64,000 bases of DNA, taken from the NCBI RefSeq assembly GCF_019139815.1, contig NZ_CP077079.1, forward strand, positions 1,116,001 through 1,180,000. Reading direction: 5' to 3'. The translations under genes and the position numbers were made by a program. Numbering within the stretch: position 1 is the stretch's first letter; the number at the start of each line of letters is the position of its first letter. Shown piece after piece: positions 40,036 through 51,016 of the stretch. Under the pieces are notes generated by a model. The model worked only from the letters and a program-made list of their open reading frames with translations. It made no database searches and was not told the DNA's origin. Source of the DNA: Pseudomonas asgharzadehiana. GTDB lineage: Bacteria > Pseudomonadota > Gammaproteobacteria > Pseudomonadales > Pseudomonadaceae.

Positions 40036-40647
40036 ATGACTTACACCCTGCCTGCCTTGCCTTATGCCTACGACGCCCTGGAACCGCATATCGATGCGCA
40101 AACCATGGAGATTCACTACACCAAGCATCACCAGACCTACATCAACAACTTGAACGCGGCGGTAGAGGGCACTGAGTTCGCCGGTTGGCCGGTGGAGAAA
40201 CTGGTGGCCAGCGTTCAGCAACTGCCGGAAAAACTGCGTGCGGCGGTGATCAACCAGGGTGGTGGTCATGCCAACCATTCGTTGTTCTGGGCGGTGATGT
40301 CACCTAAAGGGGGGGGCAAGCCCGAGGGCGCACTGGGCAAGGCGATTGACGACCAGTTGGGCGGCTTCGATAGCTTCAAGGAGGCGTTCACCAAAGCCGC
40401 ATTGACGCGTTTCGGTAGTGGCTGGGCCTGGCTGAGCGTTACGCCGCAAAAGACCCTGGTGGTGGAAAGCAGCGGCAACCAGGACAGCCCGTTGATGAGC
40501 GGCAACACGCCCATCCTTGGCCTGGATGTCTGGGAGCACGCCTACTACTTGCTGTACCAGAACCGTCGTCCTGAATACATCAATGCCTTCTACAGCGTTA
40601 TCAACTGGCCAGAAGTCGCCGCACGCTATCAGGCCGCTCTGGCCTGA
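40036..40647 (+). CDS. sodA: Superoxide dismutase [Mn]
   Basis: This 203-residue cytoplasmic SOD has the metal ligands His in HHQTYINN, His in HANHSLFW, and Asp/His in DVWEHAYYL. The Gln of GNQDSPLM is the outer-sphere residue typical of manganese rather than iron enzymes. Production under iron limitation (Fur box upstream of fagA) fits replacement of the Fe-SOD. Confidence 0.97.
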   Translation: MTYTLPALPYAYDALEPHIDAQTMEIHYTKHHQTYINNLNAAVEGTEFAGWPVEKLVASVQQLPEKLRAAVINQGGGHANHSLFWAVMSPKGGGKPEGALGKAIDDQLGGFDSFKEAFTKAALTRFGSGWAWLSVTPQKTLVVESSGNQDSPLMSGNTPILGLDVWEHAYYLLYQNRRPEYINAFYSVINWPEVAARYQAALA

Positions 40648-40680
40648 CATTCGTCTTCATAACAAGATCTAAGGCCGACT

Positions 40681-41574
40681 ATGGGTACTGAAACACTGGC
40701 GATCAGCAGCGTGCGGATGTTTCGTTATGCGTTTGGTTCGCTGCTGCTATTGGCGGGGGCTGCATTGCTGGTGGCCCATGGGCTGGCCTGGCTGGACCTG
40801 GCGCCGCGCATCCTGCGCGCGTTGCAGGGCGGGGCGATATGCGCGCTTGGCACGGCGTTGGGCGCGGTTCCGGTGCTGGTGATTCGGCGGATGCCGGTAG
40901 CCTTGAGCGATACCTTGCTGGGCTTTGGTGCTGGAGTGATGCTGGCGGCAACCGCCTTTTCGCTGGTCGTGCCGGGTATTACTGCGGCGCAAAGCCTGGG
41001 GCTCTCGCCCTGGGGCGCTGGCGGCTTGATCAGCTTGGGCATCATGCTGGGGGCGTTCGGGTTGTATCTGGTCGACCGCAAGGTCTCTGGAGCCAGCCCG
41101 GAGATGCTGGTGGGTAGCCCCGACAAACCGGTGATTCCTCCACGCATCTGGCTGTTTGTGTTCGCCATTATCGCTCACAACATTCCGGAAGGCATGGCGG
41201 TCGGCGTTTCCGCCGGTGGCGGCATGCCGGATGCCGACAGCCTGGCCATGGGCATTGCTTTGCAGGATGTGCCCGAAGGCCTGGTGATTGCCTTGGTATT
41301 GGCGGGGGCGGGGATGTCGCGGGTCAAGGCATTCCTGATCGGCGCGGCCTCAGGTTTGGTAGAGCCGGTATTCGCCGTGCTGTGCGCCTGGTTGGTGAGC
41401 CTCGCACAAGTGTTGTTGCCTTTGGGGCTGGCATTGGCGGCTGGGGCGATGTTGCTGGTGGTGACTCACGAAGTCATCCCCGAATCGCGCCGCAATGGCC
41501 ACGAAAAGCTGGCCAGCCTTGGCTTGTGCATCGGGTTCTGCTTGATGATGGTGATGGATACTGCGTTGGGCTGA
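40681..41574 (+). CDS. ZIP family metal transporter
   Basis: This 297-residue inner-membrane protein has eight or so hydrophobic segments and the paired metal-binding motifs HNIPEG and QDVPEG of ZupT-like ZIP proteins. Its position just after sodA suggests import of Mn(II) or Zn(II) to support the manganese enzyme, but the metal cannot be told from sequence. No strong terminator separates it from sodA, so it may be part of the same operon. Confidence 0.9.
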   Translation: MGTETLAISSVRMFRYAFGSLLLLAGAALLVAHGLAWLDLAPRILRALQGGAICALGTALGAVPVLVIRRMPVALSDTLLGFGAGVMLAATAFSLVVPGITAAQSLGLSPWGAGGLISLGIMLGAFGLYLVDRKVSGASPEMLVGSPDKPVIPPRIWLFVFAIIAHNIPEGMAVGVSAGGGMPDADSLAMGIALQDVPEGLVIALVLAGAGMSRVKAFLIGAASGLVEPVFAVLCAWLVSLAQVLLPLGLALAAGAMLLVVTHEVIPESRRNGHEKLASLGLCIGFCLMMVMDTALG

Positions 41575-41610
41575 GGCCATTGCGGCCTCGTGCCTGAGTC
41601 AAAAGCGGGT

Positions 41611-41883
41611 TTATTCGCCCTCGTCAAAGTAGTTGTTGATCAGCGCCACCAGGGCGTCCAGCGCTTCCTGCTCTTGCTCGCCTTCGGTCTTCAAATGAAT
41701 CTTTGTGCCCTTGCCGGCAGCCAGCATCATCATGGCCATGATGCTTTTGCCATCGACCATGGTTTCCGGGGTGCGCCCGGCGCGGATCTGGCAGGGAAAC
41801 TGCCCGGCAACGCCGACGAACTTGGCCGAGGCTCGGGCGTGCAAACCCAGCTTGTTGATGATTTCAATTTCCAGAGCGGGCAT
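41611..41883 (-). CDS. ptsO: Phosphocarrier protein NPr of the nitrogen PTS
   Basis: This 90-residue HPr-like protein has the phosphorylated His15 in NKLGLHARAS and the conserved Ser in GKSIMAMMML. NPr accepts phosphate from PtsP and passes it to PtsN. It is the last gene of the rpoN cluster, 16 bases after rapZ. Confidence 0.95.
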   Translation of the reverse strand: MPALEIEIINKLGLHARASAKFVGVAGQFPCQIRAGRTPETMVDGKSIMAMMMLAAGKGTKIHLKTEGEQEQEALDALVALINNYFDEGE

Positions 41884-41899
41884 CGCGGGGGTGTTCCTT

Positions 41900-42757
41900 T
41901 CAGCTAAGGTCGCGGTGGCGGACCTGGACGTTCTTGAGGGTTTGTTGCAGCACCTGGCCCAGGCGCTCGGTCAGGTAGACGGAGCGGTGGTGGCCGCCTG
42001 TGCAGCCAATGGCAATCGTGACATAGGCCCGGTTACTCGCGGCAAAGCGTGGCAACCATTTGAGCAAATAGCTGGAAATGTCCTGGAACATCTCCTCCAC
42101 ATCAGGCTGTGCGGCCAGATACTCAGCCACAGGTTGGTCCAACCCGGACTGCTCGCGCAGTTCAGGTTTCCAGTAGGGGTTGGGCAGACAGCGCACATCG
42201 AACACCAGGTCGGCATCCACCGGCATCCCCCGCTTGAAACCAAATGACTCGACCAGAAACGCCGTACCGGGTTCGGGCTGGTTGAGCAGGCGCAACTTGA
42301 TGGCGTCACGCAATTGATACAGGTTGAGGCTGGTGGTGTTGATCTTGAGGTCGGCCAGGTCAATGATCGGCCCCAGCAGCTTGGTTTCATCCTCGATGGC
42401 TTCGGCCAGGGAGCGGTGGGGGCTGCTGAGGGGGTGGCGTCGACGGGTTTCGGAGAAGCGCTTGAGCAGTGTCTCTTCGTCAGCGTCCAGGTACAGCACA
42501 TCACAATGAATATGTTTGGCGCGCACTTCCTCAAGCAGTTCCGGGAAGCGCGAGAGATGGCTGGGCAAGTTGCGGGCATCAATCGAAACCGCCACCAGGG
42601 GTTGCGCCAACTCGGTGTGGATAAGCGCCCGTTCGGCCAGTTCCGGCAGCAGGCCGGCGGGCAGGTTGTCGATGCAATAGAAGCCGCTGTCCTCAAGAAC
42701 ATTGAGGGCGGTGCTTTTACCCGAGCCTGAGCGGCCGCTGACGATGATCAAACGCAT
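41900..42757 (-). CDS. rapZ: RNase adapter protein RapZ
   Basis: This 285-residue protein has the Walker A loop GRSGSGKST near the N-terminus and the conserved C-terminal [11 protein letters not shown] segment. In E. coli RapZ binds the sRNA GlmZ and directs RNase E to it, sensing glucosamine-6-phosphate. The role in Pseudomonas is less clear. It starts two bases after the ptsN stop. Confidence 0.95.
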   Translation of the reverse strand: MRLIIVSGRSGSGKSTALNVLEDSGFYCIDNLPAGLLPELAERALIHTELAQPLVAVSIDARNLPSHLSRFPELLEEVRAKHIHCDVLYLDADEETLLKRFSETRRRHPLSSPHRSLAEAIEDETKLLGPIIDLADLKINTTSLNLYQLRDAIKLRLLNQPEPGTAFLVESFGFKRGMPVDADLVFDVRCLPNPYWKPELREQSGLDQPVAEYLAAQPDVEEMFQDISSYLLKWLPRFAASNRAYVTIAIGCTGGHHRSVYLTERLGQVLQQTLKNVQVRHRDLS

Positions 42758-42759
42758 GA

Positions 42760-43224
42760 TTACTGCCCGTTTTGTTCATCCAGGACAACTTGATACAGCG
42801 CCGCGTTGCTGCTGGCACTGCGCAGTTTGTCGCGTACCTCCTTGCGGTCGAGCATGCTGGCGATCTGCCGGAGCAGTTCCAGGTGCGCATCGGTGGCGGC
42901 TTCCGGGACCAGCAGCACAAATAGCAGGTCAACCGGGGCGCCGTCGATGGCGTCAAAATCGATCGGAGCTTCCAGATGCAGCAGGGCGCTCACGGGGGTG
43001 TCACAGCCTTTGAGGCGGCAGTGAGGAATGGCGATGCCGTTGCCAAAACCGGTGGAACCGAGTTTTTCACGGGCAACCAGTGCCTCGAAGACAACTTGCA
43101 TCTCCAGATCCGGCACTTCGCGGGCGATCAGGTTGGCAATTTGTTCAAGGGCTTTTTTCTTGCTGCCGCCCGGCACGTTCACGAGGGAACGGCCGGGGGT
43201 CAGGATGGTTTCAAGTCGGATCAT
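42760..43224 (-). CDS. ptsN: Nitrogen regulatory PTS enzyme IIA (PtsN)
   Basis: This 154-residue EIIA-fructose-like protein has the phosphorylation-site His in GIAIPHCRL (about residue 68). PtsN signals nitrogen and potassium status through its phosphorylation state and protein contacts. It lies in the conserved rpoN-hpf-ptsN-rapZ-npr array. Confidence 0.96.
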   Translation of the reverse strand: MIRLETILTPGRSLVNVPGGSKKKALEQIANLIAREVPDLEMQVVFEALVAREKLGSTGFGNGIAIPHCRLKGCDTPVSALLHLEAPIDFDAIDGAPVDLLFVLLVPEAATDAHLELLRQIASMLDRKEVRDKLRSASSNAALYQVVLDEQNGQ

Positions 43225-43234
43225 GGGGGGAGAG

Positions 43235-43540
43235 TTAACGACCTGTACCTTGCATCAGGTGCAGATTCTTTTCCTTATGCTTTATGAGTTGGCGGTCCAG
43301 CTTGTCGTAGAGCGAGTCAATCGCCGCGTACATGTCCTCATGCTCAGCATTGGCGACGAGCTTGGCATTCGGTACGTGCAGGGTGGCCTCGATTTTCTGC
43401 TTGAGCTTATCGACCTCCATGATGACCTGCACGTTGGTGATCTTGTCAAAATGCCCCGCAAGCTTGTTCAGCTTGCTCTCGGTGTACTCACGCAGGGGCT
43501 TGGTGACTTCCAGCTGGTGTCCACTGATGTTGACTTGCAT
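43235..43540 (-). CDS. hpf: Ribosome hibernation-promoting factor HPF (short form)
   Basis: This 101-residue protein of the HPF/RaiA family binds the 30S decoding region and promotes ribosome dimerisation in stationary phase. The start is the ATG at 43540 (MQVNISGHQLEVT), preceded by AAGGAGAAG; an upstream in-frame start would add 18 unrelated residues. It is immediately downstream of rpoN, as in other Gammaproteobacteria. Confidence 0.95.
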   Translation of the reverse strand: MQVNISGHQLEVTKPLREYTESKLNKLAGHFDKITNVQVIMEVDKLKQKIEATLHVPNAKLVANAEHEDMYAAIDSLYDKLDRQLIKHKEKNLHLMQGTGR

Positions 43541-43615
43541 ACAGCTTCTCCTTCGTTGCCAGTGCATAAAGCGGCAGGCAAAGACGCCTGCCACTGGAAC
43601 GCTGTGGCCCGCCCG

Positions 43616-45109
43616 TCACATCAAACGCTTACGCTCGCTGGAAGGCGCGATCCCAAGGGACTCGCGGTACTTGGCGACGGTTCGACGGGCGACCTGAATG
43701 CCTTGTGCCTCCAGTAAACCAGCGATCTTGCTGTCACTCAACGGCTTTTTCTGATTTTCCGCGGCAACCAGTTTTTTGATGATCGCGCGGATCGCCGTGG
43801 ACGAGCATTCGCCGCCTTCGGAGGTGCTGACATGGCTGGAGAAAAAGTATTTGAGCTCATATATACCCCGTGGGGTATGCATGAATTTTTGCGTCGTCAC
43901 CCGTGAAATCGTTGATTCGTGCATGCCTACCGCCTCGGCGATGTCATGCAGCACCAGAGGCTTCATCGCCTCGTCGCCGTATTCCAGGAAGCCGCGCTGA
44001 TGCTCGACGATCTGGGTGGCAACTTTCATCAGGGTTTCGTTACGGCTCTGCAGGCTCTTGATGAACCAGCGGGCTTCCTGCAACTGGTTGCGCATGAAGG
44101 TGTTGTCGGCGCTGGTGTCGGCGCGGCGCACAAAACCGGCATATTGCGGGTTGACCCGCAGGCGTGGCACCGACTCCTGGTTCAATTCCACCAGCCAGCG
44201 TTCGTTGTCCTTGCGCACAATCACGTCAGGGACCACATATTCGGCTTCGCTGGACTCGATCTGCGAGCCCGGGCGCGGGTTGAGGCTTTGCACCAGTTCG
44301 ATAACCTGGCGCAGGTCATCTTCCTTGAGCTTCATGCGGCGCATCAACTGGCTGTAGTCGCGGCTGCCCAGCAGGTCGATGTAATCGGTGACCAGGCGCT
44401 GGGCTTCAGCCAGCCAAGGTGTCTTGGCGGGCAGCTGGCGCAGTTGCAGCAACAGGCATTCGCTCAGGGAGCGGGCGCCAATGCCCGCAGGCTCGAACTG
44501 CTGGATGCGGTGCAGGACGGCTTCGATTTCGTCCAGCTCAATGTCCAGTTCAGGGTCGAAGGCCTCCAGAATCTCCTCGAGCGTCTCGTCCAGATAACCC
44601 TGGTTGTTGATGCAATCGATCAGCGTGACGGCGATCAGGCGATCGGTGTCGGACATCGGTGCGAGGTTCAGTTGCCACAACAGATGGCTCTGCAGGCTTT
44701 CGCCGGCGGAGGTGCGGGTGGTGAAGTCCCACTCGTCATCATCGTTGCTGGGCAGGCTGCTCGCGCTGGTCTGGTAGACGTCTTCCCAGGCGGTATCCAC
44801 CGGGAGTTCGTTGGGAATGCGTTCGTTCCAGTCGCCTTCCTCAAGGTTATCCACCGTTGGGGCGGTTTCCTGGTAGGAGGGTTCCTGCACGTCGGAATTG
44901 GTTTTTTGCTCGATGTTGTCGGCCAGCGGGTCTGCATTATCGAAGTCGTCGCCTTCTTCCTGGCGTTCGAGCATCGGATTGGACTCCAGGGCCTCCTGGA
45001 TTTCCTGTTGCAGGTCCAGGGTCGACAATTGGAGCAGGCGGATGGCCTGTTGCAGCTGCGGTGTCATCGTCAGCTGCTGGCCCATTCTCAGGACTAGCGA
45101 TGGTTTCAT
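43616..45109 (-). CDS. rpoN: RNA polymerase sigma-54 factor
   Basis: This 497-residue sigma-54 has the Gln/Leu-rich N-terminal activator-contact region ([19 protein letters not shown]), an acidic linker (about 50-115), and the core-binding and HTH regions. The RpoN box [10 protein letters not shown] is near the C-terminus. It governs nitrogen, motility and other enhancer-dependent promoters. It is separated from lptB by about 200 bases, including a likely lptB terminator. Confidence 0.98.
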   Translation of the reverse strand: MKPSLVLRMGQQLTMTPQLQQAIRLLQLSTLDLQQEIQEALESNPMLERQEEGDDFDNADPLADNIEQKTNSDVQEPSYQETAPTVDNLEEGDWNERIPNELPVDTAWEDVYQTSASSLPSNDDDEWDFTTRTSAGESLQSHLLWQLNLAPMSDTDRLIAVTLIDCINNQGYLDETLEEILEAFDPELDIELDEIEAVLHRIQQFEPAGIGARSLSECLLLQLRQLPAKTPWLAEAQRLVTDYIDLLGSRDYSQLMRRMKLKEDDLRQVIELVQSLNPRPGSQIESSEAEYVVPDVIVRKDNERWLVELNQESVPRLRVNPQYAGFVRRADTSADNTFMRNQLQEARWFIKSLQSRNETLMKVATQIVEHQRGFLEYGDEAMKPLVLHDIAEAVGMHESTISRVTTQKFMHTPRGIYELKYFFSSHVSTSEGGECSSTAIRAIIKKLVAAENQKKPLSDSKIAGLLEAQGIQVARRTVAKYRESLGIAPSSERKRLM

Positions 45110-45227
45110 GGCAGGGGCTTAACACCTTATTCGCCGGCGCAATGCGCCATCCACGACAGGGCGCGTGAGCGCCAAACATAAGCAAATTATATGCCTGATA
45201 TCGAGGGCTTTGCCTAGAGCGCGGTAA

Positions 45228-45249
45228 CAATAAAAAAACCGTAGGTTTT
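45228..45249 (-). terminator. Likely terminator after lptB
   Basis: On the minus strand AAAAACC pairs with GGTTTTT around TAC and is followed by more T residues (TTATT), about 60 bases past the lptB stop codon. The stem is short and AT-rich, so termination may be partial. Confidence 0.5.
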
Positions 45250-45307
45250 TCTTTGGTACGCGCGCTTCGGACAAACGACCTGCCACCCCCTGTTCATACA
45301 GGTGGTT

Positions 45308-46032
<725 letters not shown>

Positions 46033-46033
<1 letters not shown>

Positions 46034-46566
46034 TACTCGGCCTTCTTCTTCGGCTGGATAACCATGTCGATACGCGGACGTGGCGCAGTTACCTTGTTGC
46101 CATTGGCTCGACCGGCGTTGGCGATCTGCTTCACGGTGTCATAGGTGATTTTTTCACCTTCCGTGGAGTTGCCATCGGGGCTCAGCACCTTGGCCTGGTC
46201 GATCAATACAATGCGGTTCTGCTGGGCATGGTACTGGATGGTCTTGCCGTAGCCCTTCATCGGGCCTGTATCGGTAGCCGACTGCTTCTGTTCGAAGTAA
46301 GCCAGGTTGCCCACCGAGGTCACGACGTCAATATCACCGTTTGGGGTGCGCGTCAGTGTCACGGTATTGCCGGTGATCTTCATCGACCCCTGGGTAATGA
46401 TCACGCCGCCGGTGTAGGTCGCTACACCTTGCTTGTCATCCAGTTGCGCATCGTCAGCCGAGATGTGGATCGGCTGCTGGCTATCGTTCGGCAGAGCCCA
46501 GGCGCTCACGCTTCCCAGTGCTGCGCCCAGACTGAGCAAAATAGGGAGAGTTTTAACGAGCCTCAT
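46033..46566 (-). CDS. lptA: LPS transport periplasmic protein LptA
   Basis: This 177-residue protein has a signal peptide ending near SVSAWA and an OstA beta-jellyroll domain (about 30-145) that polymerises into the periplasmic LPS bridge between LptC and LptD. The C-terminal tail is basic. It overlaps lptC by 14 bases and lptB by one. Confidence 0.95.
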
Positions 46567-47125
46567 ACTGTCCTCTTACGTTCGATAGCAGGTGTATCCT
46601 GCTTTCTTTCAAATACGCTTTCATTCCCTTGCCAGTCGATACACCGCCAGCGCCGTCGATTCTAACGTCTTGCTCGGTCTGCGCATATTGCTTCTGCGGG
46701 AATACGGTCATGCGACTGGTAGTAATCACCGTGTCGCGTTTCTGGGCGTCAGTGCGTGCAACACGCACCGAATCAATCAGTTCTACCTCGGTACCGTCCG
46801 GGTTCACCTCGCCACGCTTGCTGGTGACGTGCCACGGAAACTCAGTGCCGCGATACAGGTTCAGGTCCGGATTGGTCAGCAGGGTGACTTCGGTCGTCTT
46901 CAAATGCTCGACCTTGTCCGAGGTCATTTCGTACTGCACCTTGCCGTCCGGCAGGAACTGCACGCTGTAGGCGTTGGTGGCGTAATAGTCGATAGCGCCT
47001 TCGTCGACCTGCGCGGCAGGTTGGTCGAGGAAGCGCTCCGGGCTGATATTCCAGTAGCCCACCGCCAGGAATAGCGCGGCGATGACCCCGAATAGCAGGA
47101 AGTTGCGAATCTTTTTGCTCAACAT
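46553..47125 (-). CDS. lptC: LPS export protein LptC
   Basis: This 190-residue bitopic protein has one N-terminal membrane helix (about 8-28) and a periplasmic OstA-like domain that hands LPS from LptFG to LptA. It starts eight bases after kdsC. The domain motif YEMTSDKVEHL and the length fit the family. Confidence 0.94.
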   Translation of the reverse strand: MLSKKIRNFLLFGVIAALFLAVGYWNISPERFLDQPAAQVDEGAIDYYATNAYSVQFLPDGKVQYEMTSDKVEHLKTTEVTLLTNPDLNLYRGTEFPWHVTSKRGEVNPDGTEVELIDSVRVARTDAQKRDTVITTSRMTVFPQKQYAQTEQDVRIDGAGGVSTGKGMKAYLKESRIHLLSNVRGQYEAR

Positions 47126-47133
47126 AAAACGCT

Positions 47134-47658
47134 CTATAGGTAGGCGGCGTGGGCCGCTTCAAGGCTGCCCTGGGCACGCAGGATCAGCTCGCAGAACTCG
47201 CGGGCAGCGCCTTCTCCGCCACGGGCGGTGGTGATGCCATGGGCGTGTTCGCGAACGAATGCCGCCGCATTGGCGACCGCCATGCCCAGGCCCACTCGGC
47301 GAATGACCGGCAAGTCCGGCAGATCATCACCCAGGTAGGCGACCTGCTCATAGCTTAGGTTGAGTTGGCCAAGAAGCTCGTCCAGAACCACCAGTTTATC
47401 CTCGCGACCCTGATACAGGTGAGCAATTCCCAGGTTTTGTGCGCGGCGTTCCACAACGGGGGTTTTTCGACCGCTGATAATCGCCGTTTGCACGCCCGCC
47501 GCCATCAGCATCTTGATGCCCTGGCCGTCGAGGGTGTTGAACGTCTTGAATTCGCTGCCATCTTCGAGGAAATACAGGCGCCCGTCAGTCAGCACGCCGT
47601 CTACGTCGAAAATCGCCAGTTTGATGTGTTTGCCGCGTTGCAGCAGGTCGCTGGTCAT
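47134..47658 (-). CDS. kdsC: 3-deoxy-D-manno-octulosonate 8-phosphate phosphatase
   Basis: This 174-residue HAD phosphatase releases Kdo from Kdo-8-phosphate. The nucleophile Asp is in IFDVDGVLTDG, Lys is in the GREDKL region, and the C0-type short form is typical of KdsC. It begins directly before the kdsD stop and shares the transcript with lptC. Confidence 0.96.
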   Translation of the reverse strand: MTSDLLQRGKHIKLAIFDVDGVLTDGRLYFLEDGSEFKTFNTLDGQGIKMLMAAGVQTAIISGRKTPVVERRAQNLGIAHLYQGREDKLVVLDELLGQLNLSYEQVAYLGDDLPDLPVIRRVGLGMAVANAAAFVREHAHGITTARGGEGAAREFCELILRAQGSLEAAHAAYL

Positions 47659-48633
47659 TTACATCACTCCCGCACGCAGCAAGTCGTGCATATTCAGGGC
47701 GCCAACCGGATGGTCGTGGCTATCGACCACTACCAGCGCGCCGATCTTGTGGTCTTCCATGATCTTCAATGCTTCGGCTGCCAGCATTTCAGGGCGTGCG
47801 GTCTTGCCGTGAGGGGTCATGACCGCGTCGATGGTGGCGGTGTGAATATCGATGGTACGGTCCAGGGTGCGGCGCAAATCACCGTCGGTAAACACGCCGG
47901 CCAGGCGACCGTCGGTTTCCAGGATCACGGTCATGCCCAGGCCCTTGCGGGTCATTTCCATCAGCGCGTCCTTCAACAGGGTGCCGCGCTGGACGTGGGG
48001 CAATTCATCGCCCGAATGCATGACATTTTCGACTTTCAGCAGCAGGCGGCGGCCCAGGGCTCCGCCAGGATGTGAAAACGCGAAGTCCTCGGCGGTGAAC
48101 CCGCGGGCTTCCAGCAACGCCACGGCGAGCGCATCGCCCATGACCAGCGCGGCGGTGGTGGAGGAGGTCGGTGCCAGGTTCAGCGGGCAGGCCTCGTGGG
48201 CCACGTGAACATTGAGGTTCACCTCGGCGGCCTTGGCCAGCGTCGAGTCCGGGTTGCCGGTGAGGCTGATCATCTGGATCCCGAGGCGCTTGATCAGTGG
48301 CAGCAAGGTCACGATTTCGTTGGTGGTGCCGGAGTTGGACAGCGCCAGGATGACGTCATCCTTGGTGATCATGCCCATGTCGCCGTGGCTCGCTTCGGCC
48401 GGATGCACGAAGAACGCGGTGGTCCCGGTGCTGGCCAGGGTGGCGGCGATTTTGTTGCCGACATGGCCGGACTTGCCCATGCCGACCACGACAACGCGGC
48501 CCTTGCTGGCCAGAATCATCTCGCAGGCGCGTACGAAATCTGCGTCGATATGCGCCAGTAAGCCTTCTACGGCTTCAAGCTCGAGGCGGATGGTGCGTTG
48601 CGCGGATTGAATAAGGTCGCTGGATTGGCTCAT
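47659..48633 (-). CDS. kdsD: Arabinose 5-phosphate isomerase
   Basis: This 324-residue isomerase converts ribulose-5-phosphate to arabinose-5-phosphate, the first step towards Kdo. A SIS domain (about 35-170) includes GMGKSGHVGNKIA and the active-site region HPAEASHGDMG. Two CBS domains follow (about 205-324). I chose the ATG at 48633, which begins MSQSSDLIQ, over an upstream in-frame start that adds 21 unconserved residues. A TATAAT on the minus strand at 48673-48668 may be its -10. Confidence 0.95.
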   Translation of the reverse strand: MSQSSDLIQSAQRTIRLELEAVEGLLAHIDADFVRACEMILASKGRVVVVGMGKSGHVGNKIAATLASTGTTAFFVHPAEASHGDMGMITKDDVILALSNSGTTNEIVTLLPLIKRLGIQMISLTGNPDSTLAKAAEVNLNVHVAHEACPLNLAPTSSTTAALVMGDALAVALLEARGFTAEDFAFSHPGGALGRRLLLKVENVMHSGDELPHVQRGTLLKDALMEMTRKGLGMTVILETDGRLAGVFTDGDLRRTLDRTIDIHTATIDAVMTPHGKTARPEMLAAEALKIMEDHKIGALVVVDSHDHPVGALNMHDLLRAGVM

Positions 48634-48790
48634 GTCTGAAATCGTATAGCCTGACGAAAAGTCGGCGATTATAGCGGTAATGATCAATTCCCTCACACAA
48701 GTTCGTCAGGCTTTATTCCGCGCTAGCCCGAGATTCATGCCTGGCAACGTTTTTTCACTGTCCCGGATCTGAACAAGCACCGTTCCGGCC

Positions 48791-48820
48791 TTGGGCGCGT
48801 TGTACCAGCAGTGATATAGT
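48791..48820 (+). promoter_or_regulatory. Candidate promoter of mlaFEDCB
   Basis: TTGGGC (48791-48796) and TATAGT (48815-48820) are 18 bases apart, about 110 bases before mlaF, in the 298-base gap between the divergent kdsD and mlaF genes. No strong palindrome is evident in the rest of the gap. Confidence 0.4.
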
Positions 48821-48931
48821 TCGCCGCCAGTTCGGTCCGCCCAGCCCACGTGGCTATCTGTTGCGTAACCGTTGAATAGGTTTATCGCATGCGTGGTGTC
48901 TGAGTGAAAGGCTGCATCCCAAGGAGTTTAG

Positions 48932-49741
48932 ATGAGTGCCGATAACGCTTACGCGGTCGAGCTGAAGGGACTGACCTTCAAGCGCGGGACGCGCAGCATC
49001 TTCAATAATGTCGATATTCGCATTCCCCGTGGCAAGGTCACGGGCATCATGGGGCCGTCCGGTTGCGGCAAGACCACCCTGTTGCGCCTGATGGGCATGC
49101 AATTGCGCCCCAGCGCCGGCGAAGTGTGGGTCAACGGCCAGAACCTGCCGACGCTGTCGCGCAGCGATCTGTTCGATGCGCGCAAGCACATGGGTGTGCT
49201 GTTCCAGAGCGGTGCGCTGTTCACCGACCTGGATGTGTTCGAGAACGTGGCCTTTCCGCTGCGAGTGCATACCCAGCTGTCTGATGAAATGATTCGTGAC
49301 ATTGTCCTGCTGAAACTGCAGGCCGTGGGCCTTCGCGGAGCTATCGACCTGATGCCCGACGAGCTCTCCGGCGGTATGAAGCGGCGTGTGGCCCTGGCGC
49401 GCGCGATTGCCCTCGACCCCCAGATCCTCATGTACGACGAGCCCTTCGTCGGCCAGGACCCGATCGCCATGGGCGTTCTGGTGCGCTTGATCCGCCTGCT
49501 CAACGACGCACTGGGCATCACCAGCATCGTGGTGTCCCACGATCTTGCAGAAACCGCGAGCATTGCCGATTACCTCTATGTGGTAGGCGATGGCCAGGTA
49601 TTGGGGCAGGGCACGCCTGAAGAACTGATGAACGCCGATAACCCGCGCATTCGCCAATTCATGACCGGCGATCCCGATGGCCCTGTGCCTTTTCACTTTC
49701 CGGCGGCGGATTACCGCTCAGATCTTCTGGGGAAGCGCTGA
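48932..49741 (+). CDS. mlaF: Phospholipid ABC transporter ATP-binding protein MlaF
   Basis: This 269-residue ATPase of the Mla system (Ttg2A in Pseudomonas) maintains outer-membrane lipid asymmetry. The Walker A GPSGCGKTT, signature LSGGMKRR and Walker B LMYDEPFVGQDP are intact. AAGGAG precedes the ATG. The stop overlaps the mlaE ATG. Confidence 0.97.
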   Translation: MSADNAYAVELKGLTFKRGTRSIFNNVDIRIPRGKVTGIMGPSGCGKTTLLRLMGMQLRPSAGEVWVNGQNLPTLSRSDLFDARKHMGVLFQSGALFTDLDVFENVAFPLRVHTQLSDEMIRDIVLLKLQAVGLRGAIDLMPDELSGGMKRRVALARAIALDPQILMYDEPFVGQDPIAMGVLVRLIRLLNDALGITSIVVSHDLAETASIADYLYVVGDGQVLGQGTPEELMNADNPRIRQFMTGDPDGPVPFHFPAADYRSDLLGKR

Positions 49742-50538
49742 TGCGCAAGACATCTCTAATCGAGAAGGTTCGCCTTTTCGGTCGCTCCGGCATCGACATT
49801 GTCGAAGTGCTGGGCCGTTCGACTATTTTCCTGTTCCACGCCTTGCTCGGGCGCGGTGGCATTGGCGGCGGCTTCGGCCTGTTGATCAAGCAGCTGCATT
49901 CGGTAGGCGTGATGTCCCTGGTGATCATCGTGGTTTCCGGGATTTTCATCGGCATGGTGCTGGCGTTGCAGGGCTTCAATATCCTTTCCGGCTACGGTTC
50001 GGAGCAGGCCGTTGGGCAGATGGTTGCCCTTACGCTGCTACGTGAGCTGGGGCCGGTGGTCACTGCGTTGCTGTTTGCGGGCCGTGCCGGTTCGGCGTTG
50101 ACCGCCGAGATCGGCAACATGAAGTCCACCGAGCAATTGTCCAGCCTCGAAATGATCGGCGTGGACCCGCTCAAGTACATTGTTGCCCCGCGCCTGTGGG
50201 CCGGCTTCATTTCCCTTCCACTGCTGGCGATGATCTTCAGTGTGGTGGGGATCTGGGGCGGTTCCTGGGTGGCGGTCGACTGGCTGGGCGTCTATGACGG
50301 CTCGTACTGGGGCAACATGCAGAACAGCGTGACCTTCAGCGGTGACGTGCTCAATGGCATCATAAAGAGCATTGTCTTCGCTTTTGTCGTGACCTGGATC
50401 GCCGTTTTCCAAGGCTATGACTGTGAGCCCACCTCAGAAGGGATCAGTCGCGCCACCACCAAGACCGTTGTGTACGCCTCGCTGGCGGTACTGGGTCTTG
50501 ACTTCATTTTGACCGCCTTGATGTTTGGAGATTTCTGA
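49741..50538 (+). CDS. mlaE: Phospholipid ABC transporter permease MlaE
   Basis: This 265-residue inner-membrane permease has five to six hydrophobic segments and the MlaE signature around LRELGPVVTALLFAGRAGSALTAEIG (about 100-125). It forms the membrane core to which MlaD, MlaF and MlaB bind. Both its ends overlap neighbouring genes by one base. Confidence 0.97.
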   Translation: MRKTSLIEKVRLFGRSGIDIVEVLGRSTIFLFHALLGRGGIGGGFGLLIKQLHSVGVMSLVIIVVSGIFIGMVLALQGFNILSGYGSEQAVGQMVALTLLRELGPVVTALLFAGRAGSALTAEIGNMKSTEQLSSLEMIGVDPLKYIVAPRLWAGFISLPLLAMIFSVVGIWGGSWVAVDWLGVYDGSYWGNMQNSVTFSGDVLNGIIKSIVFAFVVTWIAVFQGYDCEPTSEGISRATTKTVVYASLAVLGLDFILTALMFGDF

Positions 50539-51005
50539 TGCAAAACCGCACTGTGGAAATCGGTGTCGGCCTTTTCTTGCTGGCTGGCATCCTGGCTTTA
50601 CTGTTGCTGGCCCTGCGAGTCAGCGGCCTTTCGGCCAGCCCCACCGCCGATACTTATAAACTTTACGCATATTTCGACAATATCGCCGGTTTGACTGTCA
50701 GAGCTAAAGTGACGATGGCCGGTGTCACCATCGGCAAGGTCACGGCAATCGATCTGGACCGCGACAGCTTCACCGGTCGAGTGACGATGCAACTGGACAA
50801 GAAGGTCGATAATCTGCCGACTGACTCCACTGCATCTATCCTCACTGCGGGTCTGCTGGGCGAGAAGTACATCGGTGTCAGCGTGGGCGGGGAGACAGCC
50901 CTGCTCAAGGATGGCTCGACCATCCACGACACACAGTCGTCGTTGGTACTGGAAGACCTGATCGGTAAATTCCTGCTCAATACGGTCAATAAAGACGCCA
51001 AATGA
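50538..51005 (+). CDS. mlaD: Phospholipid ABC transporter substrate-binding protein MlaD
   Basis: This 155-residue protein has one N-terminal membrane helix (about 8-28) and an MCE domain (about 38-120), which forms a hexameric ring with a lipid channel. The AGLTVRAKVTMAGVTIGKV segment is typical of the family. Its stop codon overlaps an upstream ATG of mlaC. Confidence 0.97.
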   Translation: MQNRTVEIGVGLFLLAGILALLLLALRVSGLSASPTADTYKLYAYFDNIAGLTVRAKVTMAGVTIGKVTAIDLDRDSFTGRVTMQLDKKVDNLPTDSTASILTAGLLGEKYIGVSVGGETALLKDGSTIHDTQSSLVLEDLIGKFLLNTVNKDAK

Positions 51006-51016
51006 GGAATGTGTAC

